NCBI GenBank assembly: GCA_934045075.1
Contig: OW203732.1
Span: 14,114,201-14,178,200, forward strand
From: Yponomeuta sedellus
Taxonomy: Eukaryota; Arthropoda; Insecta; Lepidoptera; Yponomeutidae
Length of the DNA: 64,000 nt
Direction of reading: 5' to 3'
The notes beneath the pieces were generated by a model that saw nothing but the letters and a program-made list of their open reading frames with translations, did not search any database and was not told where the DNA came from. Shown one piece after another: positions 43,241 to 54,847 of the stretch. The stretch's first letter is position 1. Every line of letters starts with the position of its first letter. A program made the position numbers and the translations under genes.

Positions 43241-43844
43241 GTAACACTATAAATGGGTGTCTCTACCTCTGAAGACAATTTGTAACATCAAATATTTCAA
43301 GACTAACCTTCTTCGTCTACATCGCCTAGTTAGCGAGAAGAACCCGTGCAAAACAATAGGCAGTCCCTGACCTTCACACATACTGAAAACAATGTGCCAT
43401 TAAAATTTGAGACTCTGAGATCCAAGCTTGGGGCATTTCGCAATCGGCCTACAATCCGCGCCAGAAAACTCACACAGCCTCGTCATAGTCTAAAAAACAC
43501 AGAAGAGCCGCTAAGATAAAATTATAACGCTGCGTACGTACCTAATAAAACAATGTATTTTTATAAATGTATGTACTTAAATGTACTATCGGCCGTCACA
43601 CAAACACCAGCCACGTGCTTAAACCATTACCAAATACCAAATACTTTGTCGTACGTGTTATATTTGGAGCAGCCCTATTTCCCTCAGTGAAGTGAATCAC
43701 TGTGGTATTGTGAAATCCAGTGTTACATATCCCATAAAACCAAAGGGTAGCTCGGTGTCGTGGCCTCTTCTCATTCCACAATCGAACAAAAGGGACCACC
43801 CTTAATTTTAACCAGTTCTAATTAGTATCAAAAACCTATTGTAA
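43241..43844. other. Unassigned
   Basis: A 67-codon minus-strand frame at 43,596-43,799 contains EGNRAAPNIT but has no supporting context. Confidence 0.35.
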
Positions 43845-44268
43845 TAGCCAGAGGTCGCGGGTTCGAATCCCGGCACGGATGGAATTTTTAGCCTCTAAAT
43901 AGGTTTTTAAAATTGTCCTTAGCACGGGTTAGTGCATTAAAAATAAAAATAGTATAATCATGTGGGGACAGCGATATCATTCCGATGTAAAAACCTAACT
44001 GCAAAGTAGGTAGTCGGGGCTGTAAGTGATGCAATCTACTTCAGCCAGATGTCGCTGCCTGTACGTAACACAGAGAATAGTGTAAAGAGGTTCGAAATTT
44101 CACTGGTGCCGGTGAGTCGCCCATTAGCTCAGTTGGAAAGAGCGCTGGCACGGATAGCCAGAGGTCGCGGGTTCGAATCCCGGCATGGGTGGAATTTTTA
44201 GCCTCTAAATAGGTTTTTAAAATTGTCCTTAGCACGGGTTAGTGCATTAAAAATAAAAATAGTATAAT
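43845..44268 (+). mobile_element. SINE family B dimer, 5' truncated
   Basis: It begins inside the tRNA-like part of unit 1 and runs through the junction 'gcattaaaaataaaaatagt' ... 'tcattccgatgtaaaaacct', a complete unit 2 and the long 3' end (..aaaaatagtataat). B boxes lie at 43,861 and 44,171 (period 310). A 9-bp duplication, ctattgtaa, flanks the whole (43,836-43,844 and 44,269-44,277). Confidence 0.88.
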
Positions 44269-45270
44269 CTATTGTAAAATATTAATAAATATTTCATTCA
44301 AATAAATTGATTTTTAAAACGTCTTCCGCTGCCGCTCTCACATATTTTAAGCCCTAATGTCGTATAAATCGTCCGTTTTACTTCCGTTACAAAAGGCATT
44401 GATAGTAAATTAAATATTTTCGAAACCATAACAAATCCGTAACAGTTTAATATTTTTAAGAAACATTATTTACCCAAAAATATATATTTTTTGAGGTTTT
44501 ATATTTTACTTTTTGTGAGTCTGTGAGTAACACGTTAACTTCACAATGTCACTTCAATGTAAGTTTATGACAAGTTCCCCATGCACGCATAGTGTATGTA
44601 AAATCATCCAAAGCCGTTCTTCTGGCGGTGTTTACTGTTCGGCCTCGTTCTTTTGCAATTTCTACGGAGTCACGTGAATTTTTCATACGCCCCTTTGGTA
44701 CTACGGCCCGAGAAGTGAAAGTCGCCTTGCCGCTATAATCGTGTAAATATTTTTAAGGCGATTATGCAATGACCGATCAATGTCTTTTGGTTTTCCAGCC
44801 TTTTGGTGGTCATGATCGTCCTTGTTTAATTGGGTGACTGCTGTTTTCATCTGAGAACCATTTCACAAACTATTATATTTCCGTATGTACACTGCACAGT
44901 GCTCATGAAAGGGTTATTGTAATTTGGTTCTGAATAATGACGAAATTTTTATTATGATTATGGCTATGAAGTATAATCCTTTTTAGGATTCTATGTGGGC
45001 ACCTGAGCGCCTACAGGATACGAAATAGATAAATATATTAAGAGATACGGCATCTCAGTACGCAAGTCTGACTCGCAGTTGACCTATTTTTATTAATTTC
45101 TGAATTTATGTGTTGAAATGGTTGACTACCTAACTAATTCAATGAGCTGCGGCCTCTGGTTACCTCTTTTAAGATTTGAAATAAACATGATTGACGTGAT
45201 AACGATAAATTTCTGCAAAAATAAACATAATCGAAAGTAGCACTTCCGCAAACAGTTCAATGGGTCACTA
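44269..45270. other. Unassigned, one short frame
   Basis: At 44,850-44,701 on the minus strand a 49-residue frame reads MKTAVTQLNKDDHDHQKAGK then PKDIDRSLHNRLKNIY and ends at TAG, preceded by ttctcag. It could be an exon or a transposon fragment. I cannot assign it. Confidence 0.25.
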
Positions 45271-45652
45271 GTGCGAAAACCAACCGAGAGGGGGGACACG
45301 AAAATTTTTGTCACCACCGACTACGCAATCGCTAAATGTTGGCAGGCGTCATCGGCGAACGTAACAGCGAAGTTTGATAACTGGCAACTTTCTCTCTCGA
45401 CGGCGGCTGCCAAGCTGAAGCTCAGTCGCCAGCCTGCCAGTACCATTCGAGTCAGCTCGTTCGTAAGGACGGCGCGCGCTCGCGAACGCGGCGCCTGTAA
45501 CCGACATTCGAAATTCAAATTTCAAAAATAAATAAAGTGCACTCGAAAATTATTTTTCTTTTAATCGTGTTTTGTTATTTGTGATTGCCTGCTGCATGAA
45601 TTTTTGGTGGCTTTTGTTGTTCTATTGACATTGTCTGTATCGAGTGGACAAC
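45271..45652 (+). promoter_or_regulatory. GC-rich promoter and 5' UTR candidate
   Basis: The block 45,330-45,500 is strikingly GC- and CpG-rich for this window, with 'ggacggcgcgcgctcgcgaa' + cgcggcgcc near 45,470 and initiator-like tcagtc/tcagct words. A uORF (MNFWWLLLFY, stop) precedes the ATG at 45,653. This resembles a housekeeping-type insect promoter. Confidence 0.4.
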
Positions 45653-45669
45653 ATGGGACCAAATTTGAC
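45653..45669 (+). CDS. Possible first coding exon (MGPNLT...)
   Basis: The ATG in context CAACATGG starts five codons plus two bases (MGPNL, then AC) and stops at a donor GAC|GTAAGT at 45,669. Together with the GC-rich block just upstream this looks like a minimal first coding exon before a long intron. No downstream exon was recognised in the remaining 18 kb, so the product is unknown. Confidence 0.3.
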
Positions 45670-45834
45670 GTAAGTTTATTATTTCTCTTTTAACGTTTAC
45701 TAGTAATTAGTGATTGTCCTCGCATAAGTAATTGAAGTAGGTTGCAAAAGTTTAGTTTTCTCAGTTATAAAATTCCTCATAGCAATCGAGGTCAAAATAG
45801 GACAATGCCAGTCGCGCGTACCTAATGCAAGTTC

Positions 45835-45885
45835 AACTGGGTAGTTAGCACAGAGTATCCTAGTTTGGGACCAGGAAATGTACTG
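45835..45885 (+). mobile_element. SINE family D, 3' fragment
   Basis: 'cacagagtatcctagtttgg' + gaccagg matches family D. Confidence 0.5.
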
Positions 45886-46484
45886 TGTCGAAGCCATTAC
45901 TTTAATTCAATACTGCCAGTATCACGGTAAGATAAACTTTAATTACAATGATACAAGACACCGTATGTAGGACCTTTTTTTCTATAAGAAACTCTACCTT
46001 TTTTCTTTACATTTAATTAATCATCCAGCCAACTTAATTAATGATGTCCAATATAAAACCGACTGCAAATAATTATTTTCGGCGCAGAAGCACATACATC
46101 CTTGTTGATATGGCTTGTTGATATACATAGTTCATTTTTAATTATATTTAATGTGCATCATAAAATTGACTACCTACATTGGCGAACCTTATTTGCCATC
46201 GATAGGGCAAATATGATATATAATGTAATAGATTCTGACTATTACTAAAAATCAAATAATTTTCCATCGAATCTACTTAAATTCCTACTAAAATACCAAA
46301 AAACGGTGATATATTTGTCAAAACAAACAACTTTAACAACAGACGAACTTCATAACTCCTAAAAATAGGCTGTATAAATTGCGTAAATTATTTAAGCTCC
46401 ACTTAATCGTATTTTAATGCTCATATTTTTGTTGCATATTTAAGACCAATCGTGATTATAAATTAGGCAATTAAATTTTTGTCG
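45886..46484. other. Unassigned
   Basis: AT-rich. Nothing recognised. Confidence 0.35.
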
Positions 46485-46566
46485 TAGTGGAGTATGGCCT
46501 AACTTTTCCGCGATGGAGGAAGAGACCCGTGCCCCAGCAGTGGGGGCATACAAAGGGTTGATACCA
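46485..46566 (+). mobile_element. 5S-headed SINE, 3' fragment
   Basis: 'gtagtggagtatggcctaac' to 'gggggcatacaaagggttga'. It is followed by a Z-type end fragment (cgaatctcgattagacctag). Confidence 0.8.
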
Positions 46567-46607
46567 ATTAAATTTTACTTAATAACGAATCTCGATTAGA
46601 CCTAGTT

Positions 46608-46870
46608 TTCACCGAGCGGTGGTAGCGGAGCGGTGTAGAACGTCGGATTCTCAATCGGGAGGTCGTGGGTTCGAACCCCGGCATGTACCAATGACTTTGT
46701 TTTCTAAGTTATGTACGTTTGTGAAATTATAGTAGCAATACTACTCGCTAACGGTGAAGGAAAACATCGTAAGGAAACCCTAGTGTCTGAGGTGTTAGCG
46801 TACCTCAGCGCTTGCTACGTACAATGGCCCAACTATGAGGCTAAGTGCGGAAATCTCAGGTCTAACTAAC
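46608..46870 (+). mobile_element. SINE family E, best copy
   Basis: The tRNA-like head (gtggtagcggagcggtgtag, B box gggttcgaacccc) is followed by 'ccaatgactttgttttctaa', 'gtgaaggaaaacatcgtaag', 'cctcagcgcttgctacgtac' and 'caactatgaggctaagtgcg'. It then abuts a Z-type end ('tctaactaactagacctatt'). Confidence 0.75.
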
Positions 46871-47334
46871 TAGACCTATTTTAATATATATAGTCATATA
46901 TATGAGCATCGCAAGTCATAAAAAACACTAACTGGTATTTTTTCGTGATATAGAGATTTATTTTAGATCTTGTATAGACAGGACGGGTGAGTATCATGCG
47001 GGCATAAAGTACTTTCTTCCTTCAATTCGAATACCTAGATGTCTTGCCGACAAGGATGGCTTGCTACATTCCGATGGCGAGAATTATGTTTAAAATAATG
47101 TTTTCAATTTCCTCTACATACAAAAAACAAAAGTCCTTAGCGTGTGTTTCACCTTACACAATAAATCTTATTCCAAGAATCAAGTTTTATTTTTCTTGTG
47201 GTGCCATCTCTCAAATCAGCCAGATTTTGCAGCCAGTGAATTCTCCTACGACCAGGTCTTCTGCGGCCTTCTATGTTTCCCTCCAGGATCAAATTCAAGT
47301 TATACAACCAAAAATATTTTTATTTCGATAGCAA
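46871..47334. other. Unassigned
   Basis: 'tatgagcatcgcaagtcat' at 46,900 is the outer part of the Z family. No exon is supported; the 95-codon frame lacks support. Confidence 0.35.
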
Positions 47335-47575
47335 CACTTATAATGTCCACACTGCTGGGGCACGGGTTTCTTCCTGCATCGCAGGAAGGTTAGGCCATAC
47401 TCCACCACGGGTGTCAAGTCCGGGTTGGTGGAGGATTGTAAGACAGTGGCTGCCATTACATGACAGCCGGCACCAACGGCTTAACGTGCCTTGCGAAGCA
47501 CGGAAGCGCTCGGAAAAATGCCACTGGCGGTATTCAGGGGACGGTCACCCATCCTGCACCTGACCGCGCCATTTT
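47335..47575 (-). mobile_element. 5S-headed SINE with a body deletion
   Basis: The copy keeps its head, including 'ggacggtcacccatcctgca' (inverse of box C), but lacks about 80 bp between 'gtaagacagtgg' and 'ctgccattacatgacag'. The 5' end is cut in the promoter-like region. Confidence 0.85.
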
Positions 47576-48749
47576 TATTCCCATATGCCTGATAGTTTAA
47601 ACGTTACATGCCATTGCAACACTTTCTATAAGCTTACATACGATGTTAAAAATAATATTTCATGCTTGTTTATTCTGATGACAATACCCTAGAATGATAG
47701 AGGTAACCTGATCCTGCAGTCAGGGTTATCTACTAAGAGATCACTCCTCCATTTATTAATGGCACGGTCACGAAACTTTGCATATTATAATGTTTATTTT
47801 GATTACTAAATATGATCTTACCCATAAACTGATATTGCAGCCTGTATTGCCATGAGGACACTATTCAACGTTTAGTTGCATGGACGTAAAACTTTGCATA
47901 CTAAACATTTGGACTGTTTTTAGTGCAACCTACAATTACAGTATCATAAAACTTCGTATAAGGAAGTTTTTTAGCCAAGCTGCCAAATTAATTGACATTG
48001 ACTGCTTAGTACGTTACCCCGTTGTAAATCGCCGATTTCAAGCGTAATGTTACACTCTTTCGTCTTTGTCTCAAGGTGTTTGGGTCGCAAAAAAGAAGCA
48101 ATCGACAGATTAGTGCTAAACGAGCGTGAACATGGGTTCGCCTGACTGTGCAGTTTTGTTTTTGTACTTATTTGAATGTTTCCCGGCCAATAAGTTTTGG
48201 TACAAGATTCATCCGTTACGTCATTTGATAGATTATTCTTTTCTTAATCTTCTTCGTCATATCCTTAGGGCTGAGGGACGTGACTCGTTACTTTTCGAGG
48301 TTGTTTCATTTCCCAACGTTCTTTTGAGCGGTTTCTGGATTTCTCGATTTTGATGTTTACCTGCAGTGGTCACCTGTAAGTGCGTCGATGCATCTCACAA
48401 GCACACGACTCTTTCTGCGCTTTACCTTCATATTATGTCCTGTTAAGATAAACGTCGTTTCCGAAGAAGCTCAGAATATAAGGAGACACTTTACTATATA
48501 GATACTATATAGACTAGATTAAGAAGTTTTGGAGAGATTAGAACATTATGTATTGGTGGAATTTAGCAAAGTAATCTTCACTTTTTAATGAGATTAGAAC
48601 ATTCTTTAGAACCTATTTTTTTAAATTTAGTATTTGCCTACCCTACCGGGATACTTGCGTGAGTTTATTTCATGTACATGTATAGGTGGTTCTACTTATT
48701 ATGGTTCTATTTATATTTCCACGTCTCTAATAGGGTTGGTATTAGTTAG
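47576..48749. other. Unassigned
   Basis: Small local repeats 'aaactttgcatactaaac' and 'cataaaacttcgtataagg' occur at 47,770-47,965. An inverted 'gtaacctgatcctgcagtca' lies near 47,704. A 75-codon frame at 48,126 has no support. Confidence 0.35.
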
Positions 48750-48815
48750 GTTGGCTGCCTCGTTGGTTCAGCCCTTGACTACCGAAACAGAGGTCACTGG
48801 TACGAATCTTATCTT
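48750..48815 (+). mobile_element. SINE family D head fragment
   Basis: 'cctcgttggttcagcccttg' + actaccgaaacagaggtcactgg. Confidence 0.5.
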
Positions 48816-51159
48816 TTCTAATTACAAAATTATAAAAGAAAATAGTCCGAAGAGTCTGCAATTCCTATCTTGCTGAATCTTCATATCGTTTTCCTTATAA
48901 CTATTAAAAGAACCGGACAAATTGTGTGCATAGTCGAAGTTATAGTTGTTAGTGATTTGCTTGAAAATAATTCGATTTTATTTGAATTTGCTCCGACGAT
49001 ATAATTAAGCCGGCGGAGAGTCCCTGGATGCAGATAGTAAGTTTAAGGTACCGTGAGAGATGGCATTTGGGGGAAACGGCCTATACCCAGCAGTTGATAA
49101 TGATGGTTTTAAGGAATTCAACTGTTTGATTGTATGCTTTTGTCGGCATCCAGTGTCATCGCATATCGTCCTTATTTGAATAATTTACGTTACAATGGCG
49201 GCCATCTCATTAAATAACCAGATACGCTCGGATTGCCAACCTTCCTCATTGCTAGGCGACTTGCATAAGTGGATGCCGTGATTAGCAATGTATTCGCTTT
49301 TATGTAGTGTAAACACTGCTGGTCAAAGGATAAAAATATCCAGACTATGAAGTGATTACAGAATGAGCCTGAGAAAAAACTTAAAAGTACCTCTATAAAA
49401 GCCAAGTTTTATTACCAGTTTATTGGTTAATTATAATTATCATACACTCGTAGATAATTATCCTGTCTAATGAGATGTATTTTATATTGGATGCTAGAGT
49501 GTAAAATCATTCAAATACTTATGAAGTACCTGCTCACATTTATCACTGGCTTAAAAGTTCTTACAAAAACCTCTAACGTTTGCAGAATTGGAAAAATATC
49601 TAGACAAGCGCCAATGCTCGTATCCACTAGCGGCATGAATGTCGAATTCATGAATGTTTTCGTATTCAAGCGAGTTACCGCTAAATTTTTAAAATATTAG
49701 AGAAATTGTAAGCTTAGCTTTAACATCTGCAATTAGATAGCTATAACCTATATCCGTTCTTGACGTCAGTTAAAAAACAGACGGACAGACAACAAAATGA
49801 TCTCATACGTATAAGGACTCTGTTTTTACTTTCGAGGTCCGGGAACATAAAACACGTGGTTAAAAGAAACCCCTGGTTTCTCGTACACTGTTAAACTTTT
49901 ATCTGTAATTTTTTTTTCCTATGCAAGTTGTTCAGCTGATAGAAAAAACGTTTTTCCAGATTTCTTTTGTAAAAAGTGTCCAGTAAAACACTAAATCATG
50001 TTCATAGTGATTTATAGGACCCACGGATACGTTTTTTGTTCATTGGTGGCGCTAGAATCACTGCACGGAGCCCTTTAATAGTAGATTAACGGCTGGTTAG
50101 AGTTTGAGAAACCGAGATTTAGTCATTCCAATTTCAAAAGAAGTGCGAATTCTTTTGTCTTTTGTTTCGCCGTTCCATCTCGCAAGCATGTTACCTACTT
50201 AAAAGATGGCTTCTGCATACTTGGCCCTATCCAGGTCATGGGTAGTTGTAACACCAGGCACATCCAGCCGTGTGGTATGCATAAGCGTAGTGTTGTTAAC
50301 GTAAACTTACGTAATTTGTGCCATTGCTACTCCTTTGATTTATTACGCGTGACTTTAATAGTAACTGCTTAGTAACGACTATAGTTTCTAGGCAGAGTTT
50401 GTTCGGTAGCTTTGGTATTTTTTGAGAAATGCATTTAGGGTTATACGCATAATTTGAGTTAATCTTAATGCAAAAAAATTGTAAAATATATAGTAAATAT
50501 TCACCGGCCACTCAAGTATATAACGGTAGTGGCAGAAATGAAAACAAACTACATGTTCCGGCTTAGTCATTAGCATTACACTCACGAAATTCGTATTGTA
50601 TGGCAATAAAGATATTTAATCATTTGCCTCAAAAAATTGCAGACTTACCCCTTACAAAATTTAAAGCAGTATTGTATAAAATTCTTATAGAAAAACTGTA
50701 TTATAATGTAAATGACTTCTTAAATGATCCACAATTCATCTCAAATTAATCATAAGCTTAACAATTTTTTTTTGTTGTATTACAGAGATTCGTGTACATA
50801 TTTTTATTTAGTTCTAATTAATCTAATTAATCTAATTTGGCTAATAAATAGATAGGCTGTTTGTTTTTACAAAGTAATATTTGCGCACCTTGATGGGTAG
50901 AGCATGCTTGTATACCATAATAATTATTAAGTTGCCACCTACTTACATGATATGTAATTACCATGCTTTAGCAAATAAATTATTCAAATAAAATAAATTA
51001 TTCTATTCTATTCCGTCTGCTCCTAGGTTAAAGAAATATTTGTCATATTTCCTTTTTTACCTAGGATAAAGTGTTCTTTATCTATCTAAATATACCAAGT
51101 TTTGATAACGGTGATCTTGTTAGTTTTCGATAGTATTTCTTAATAACTCGCGATGCTCA
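48816..51159. other. Unassigned 2.3 kb with small fragments
   Basis: A LINE-end remnant lies at 49,020-49,110 ('ggcctatacccagcagttga' + taatgatgg), an 18,951-type fragment near 50,043 (ttcattggtggcgctagaat) and a LINE tail near 51,060 (ataaagtgttctttatctat). No gene is supported. Confidence 0.4.
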
Positions 51160-51200
51160 TACATGAAACGGGTCTAACCGCGAATTAGTTAATCTTAATG
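51160..51200 (+). mobile_element. Z-type element, end fragment
   Basis: 'catgaaacgggtctaaccgc' + gaattag. Confidence 0.5.
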
Positions 51201-51266
51201 CAAAAAAATGTAAAAGACATATTTAATACATTAAGTTTTGATAACGGTCGTCTTGTCAGTTTTATA

Positions 51267-51876
51267 CAGGGTGTCTCATTCAAATCGGTCAGTATGGGAA
51301 AGTCTGAAACTATAAGACATACGAAGATCTGTTCTGAGGAACCATGTCATCGATTTTAATAACAAAAAAAACTGCATTCATACATTTTAAAAAACATCTG
51401 TACTCCGTTCGGGAATCGAACCCGGTTGTTTTAAAAAAAAAAAACTTCTATTAATCAAACACTAACAATCATTTGAAAAGCCCACTTAAAATAAATATGT
51501 AGATACTTATTTAAATAAGATCGTTACCTAAACGTGTTGAATATTGTATTGAAAAAGGCGGCGGTCACTTCGAGCACCTACTAAAATAAATTAAAGTATG
51601 TGAAAACAATGCATTTTATTCATTTTAGACATCATGTTTCATACAGACATTTACTGCTTAAGACCTACACAATCGATATCTAAATAGAAATAGTGTAGGT
51701 TTTTTTTTTCAAAACCACCGGGTTCGATTCCCGAACGGAGTACAGATGTTTTTTAAAATGTATGAATGCAGTTTTTCTTGTTATTAAAATCGATGACATG
51801 GTTCCTCAGAACAGATCTTCGTATGTCTTATAGTTTCAGACTTTCCCATACTGACCGATTTGAATGGGACACCCTG
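51267..51876. mobile_element. 610-bp element with ~165-bp inverted ends containing a tRNA-like T-arm
   Basis: The ends 'cagggtgtctcattcaaatc' ... and the inverse '...gatttgaatgggacaccctg' agree over about 165 bp with only about three differences. They are flanked by tata (51,263-51,266 and 51,877-51,880). The inner end of each arm holds cgttcgggaatcgaaccc / gggttcgattcccgaacg, a B-box-like T-arm. The interior (51,434-51,709) is AT-rich without a frame. The superfamily is not clear. Confidence 0.85.
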
Positions 51877-51894
51877 TATATTCTTAATGACTTG

Positions 51895-52010
51895 CTATCA
51901 CCATACATAGTTACAGATTAAACGGGTCTAATCGCGAATTAAGAACGTCGGGAATCAAGGTAATTACGATTTACCTAATAAATAATCGCGATCCCAGACC
52001 CATTTGATAT
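51895..52010. mobile_element. Z-type element, degenerate
   Basis: 'aacgggtctaatcgcgaatt' + aagaacgtcggga ... 'acctaataaataatcgcgat'. It sits right beside the 610-bp element. Confidence 0.6.
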
Positions 52011-52227
52011 GTAATTTTGTTCGGTTTCTTCGCTAATTTGAAGCGTACAGTTGACAATCCATTGATACGGTCAATTTAAAGCAATTATACGCTCGAAGTA
52101 CAGCCTACCTCGGGTTTCTCGTACACTAACAAGCTGTTAATCTACGGTTAACAGTTGTCAGTTGACCAAAGTGCATATGAATAAAGCCTTTTGGCAGCTG
52201 TTAACAACAGATTAACAGTTTGTTAGT

Positions 52228-52397
52228 TTGTTTGTCTGTACGTAATACAGAGAATAGTGTAAAGAGGTTCGAAATTTCACTGATGCCGGTGAGTCGCCCA
52301 TTAGCTCAGTTGGTTAGAGCGATGGCACGGATAGCCAGAGGTCGCGGGTTCGAATCCCGGCATGGGTGGAATTTTTGGCCTCTAAATAGGTTTTTAA
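52228..52397 (+). mobile_element. SINE family B monomer
   Basis: It starts in the 5' extension (tgtctgtacgtaatacagag), carries an intact tRNA-like unit (tagctcagttggttagagcg, gggttcgaatccc) and ends 'cctctaaataggttttta'. The 11-bp target duplication is agtttgttagt (52,217-52,227 and 52,398-52,408). Confidence 0.9.
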
Positions 52398-53021
52398 AGT
52401 TTGTTAGTGTACAAAAAACCGGGTGTGAGTCTGAAAAATAGTTAAGTTTGATCTGTTGACAACTGTACTACTGTATTAGTGCAATTTTCTTAGAAACACG
52501 AAAGGCGGGGAAACTAAAGAGATAACTTGTTCTTTAGCGCTTTCAGGAAACGTACAATGTTTACATTATACCCGTGCTATAGGTGGACTAGGAACTCATG
52601 AAATACGTGGAAAATTAAATTCGCGGAAGGGCATTCTTACAATGTTGTTTACATACCTACCACAACTTAACCGTGCAGCCATTAGCAAAGAAACTAAAAT
52701 AATGTGAAAAGAAAGTATTTTTTAATAATGATGAGTTAATCGGTGGAGTTGACAAGATGAAATTAAGTTGGTCCATCAAAAATGTTTTTTTCATTTGTAA
52801 TTTTTAGTTCTCAATAATTACACACAAACCCGGATTTAAAGTTTTTTTTTTTATTTCATTACACGAGTTCTCGGTCTGACTGTATTCTCCGTAAGTCTGG
52901 TTTTAAAGTTTCAAGTTTGAACTAAACGAGTTTAGTGAAATTACTCGCGGTATTTCCGAGAGATACAAAACACGTGGACGTAATTACGTTGTTCAGTCAG
53001 TGCGTAATAATAATAAGTTGA
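52398..53021. other. Unassigned
   Basis: Nothing recognised. Confidence 0.35.
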
Positions 53022-53215
53022 CGACCTCTGCGGTGCAGCGTTAGCGCATCTGCCTACCATGCGAGAGGTCCCGGGTTCGATCCCCGGCTGGGGCCACAAA
53101 AAAAACCCAGGTCTTGGATGTTTACATGTTTGTGATGTCGTTGTTTCTGGTACCCACGATACAGGGTATCCTAGTGTGAGGCCAGAAGCAATATATGTGC
53201 CTGTATGTAAATGTT
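53022..53215 (+). mobile_element. SINE family C, complete reference copy
   Basis: The tRNA-like head 'ctgcggtgcagcgttagcgc' + atctgcctaccatgcgag and the B box gggttcgatcccc are followed by the body aggtcttggatgtttacatg, 'gtttgtgatgtcgttgtttc', cgatacagggtatcctagtg and 'gaagcaatatatgtgcctgt', ending 'atgtaaatgtta'. Confidence 0.85.
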
Positions 53216-53959
53216 AAGAAAAGAAATATGGCGATACGAATTATGATCACCTTTCATCTAAATCTAGAGCGATTATATGCCGATTAACTGTATTGGTCTT
53301 TCAATTGTTATTTGGTGATATGTTACAGCCTTCTTTTTGAACAAAAACGTACGTGCTACTTGCTGTGTATTTATTAACTTTCCGTAGGTACGTCATTAAA
53401 TAAAATTAGTGATAAGGATGAATGACTGGGGACCTCGTATGGAAATACTGGCGGCTGAAAACTTGCGTAGTGGAGAGGTATTTATAGCAAGTGTGTTAGA
53501 TTAATATTAATATAACAATTATTATGGTACACTTTCCCCTCCTTCGTTCATAATGTCACTCTTATCACATCAAGGGTTGGCTGGAAGAGATTTCTTATGA
53601 AATAAGCTCGCCATGTACACTTTTATTATTTTTATTATTTTGTGCTTTCTTTACGATTTTTATGTGAGCCATAAAATATAAAGTAAGAAGTAAGTAGGTA
53701 TCAGCTCAATCTATATATTCTCTATTTACTTTATAATTTTTCTTACCCGTTGAAAGCATCAGGTTACCCTCTTCAAATATTACCGACCCAAAAGGTCGAT
53801 GTATAAGAATATAAGAAAAATCAAACAAATACTGTATAACATATATTACCTTACCTTACCTTACCTTATTAACATACATTACATTTTACATTGTACATTG
53901 ACATTTAGCAAACAGAATGTTAATTCTTTACGTTGAAAAAAATTGATTTTATTTTGACA
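53216..53959. other. Unassigned, with a short tandem repeat
   Basis: (taccttacct)n lies at 53,847-53,868. 'tgtacattgacatttagcaa' + acagaatgttaa at 53,890 recurs at 20,352 and, inverted, at 59,080. Confidence 0.4.
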
Positions 53960-54145
53960 TACTAGGCTGTGCCCGCGACTACGTTCACGTGGTAGAGGGA
54001 GCACAGCTTATGTCCGTACTGAAGATTCATTCTAAATACTAAATCTAAGAACTTTTGGAGATATAAGATAAGATTAGAACATTCTTTATTGTACACCAGA
54101 GCACATATTATAAAACATATAAACATTCTCTCTACAACATTATAC
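53960..54145 (-). mobile_element. Helitron-like end and LINE tail remnants
   Basis: 'actaggctgtgcccgcgact' + acgttcacgtgg is an inverted Helitron-type end. 'agaacattctttattgtaca' + cc at 54,077 is an inverted LINE tail. Confidence 0.45.
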
Positions 54146-54847
54146 ATATAACATACTGTATTGTTACATGATAGTGTAGATTATTGTAGACGTAGAACTA
54201 CATACGTAGAAAACTGTTAAAAAATAACTGGCTGATAAGTCACTTAAGAACAATATTTTTTTCTTTGAACGTCAGGACATCTAACTGAAAATGTAAATTC
54301 AATTCTAAATATCTCTAGGTATTTTAAAAAAACTAAACGTGTTCATCCCTTGTTCAGTTACCGCTTAAAAACGGTTAGCTTTTTAACTTTAAGGTTGACA
54401 ACAGAGGTGTTATTTTGCCGACCAAATCCTGTCGGAACACTGACTTTCGCGATAGCAGTTTAGAATTTGTCAGTTACACGGACGAAATCCTTCAAAATTA
54501 GGTGCACATAATAGAGGAGCTGATCCAGTTTTCTTTGCAAAGTTTCGTCTAACGCAACTGAGTAGAGTACCCGCATGTAAAGGTCGATGTGCTGTGGACT
54601 AAGCACCGTGATTGCCCCCGCAAGAACAACGAATCATTTACGCAACGCGACGGTGAGGTCCCGTGGCTTTTCGTTGCATAACAACGCGTTTTCGATTTCT
54701 TCTATGCTATGCGATCATCGGCTAGGGATGGTACAGTGATTACGCACCAAATGTGCGTAGCACTAGGACTGCAACAGCGGGTTTCGGCGAAAAAAAGATA
54801 AAATACAAAGATACCAGTATTTATTGCCTTGTCAAAGTACAACTATA
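54146..54847. other. Unassigned
   Basis: The 54,560-54,790 part is GC-richer but has no frame or repeat that I recognise. Confidence 0.35.

Noticed and set aside
52286..52365. Functional tRNA gene
   Set aside because: A and B boxes and most stems are present, but the anticodon loop lacks T33, the acceptor stem is imperfect, and the unit is embedded in a SINE with a target-site duplication.
53028..53095. tRNA gene with GGTTCGATCCCC B box
   Set aside because: It is the head of SINE family C; the same body follows every copy.
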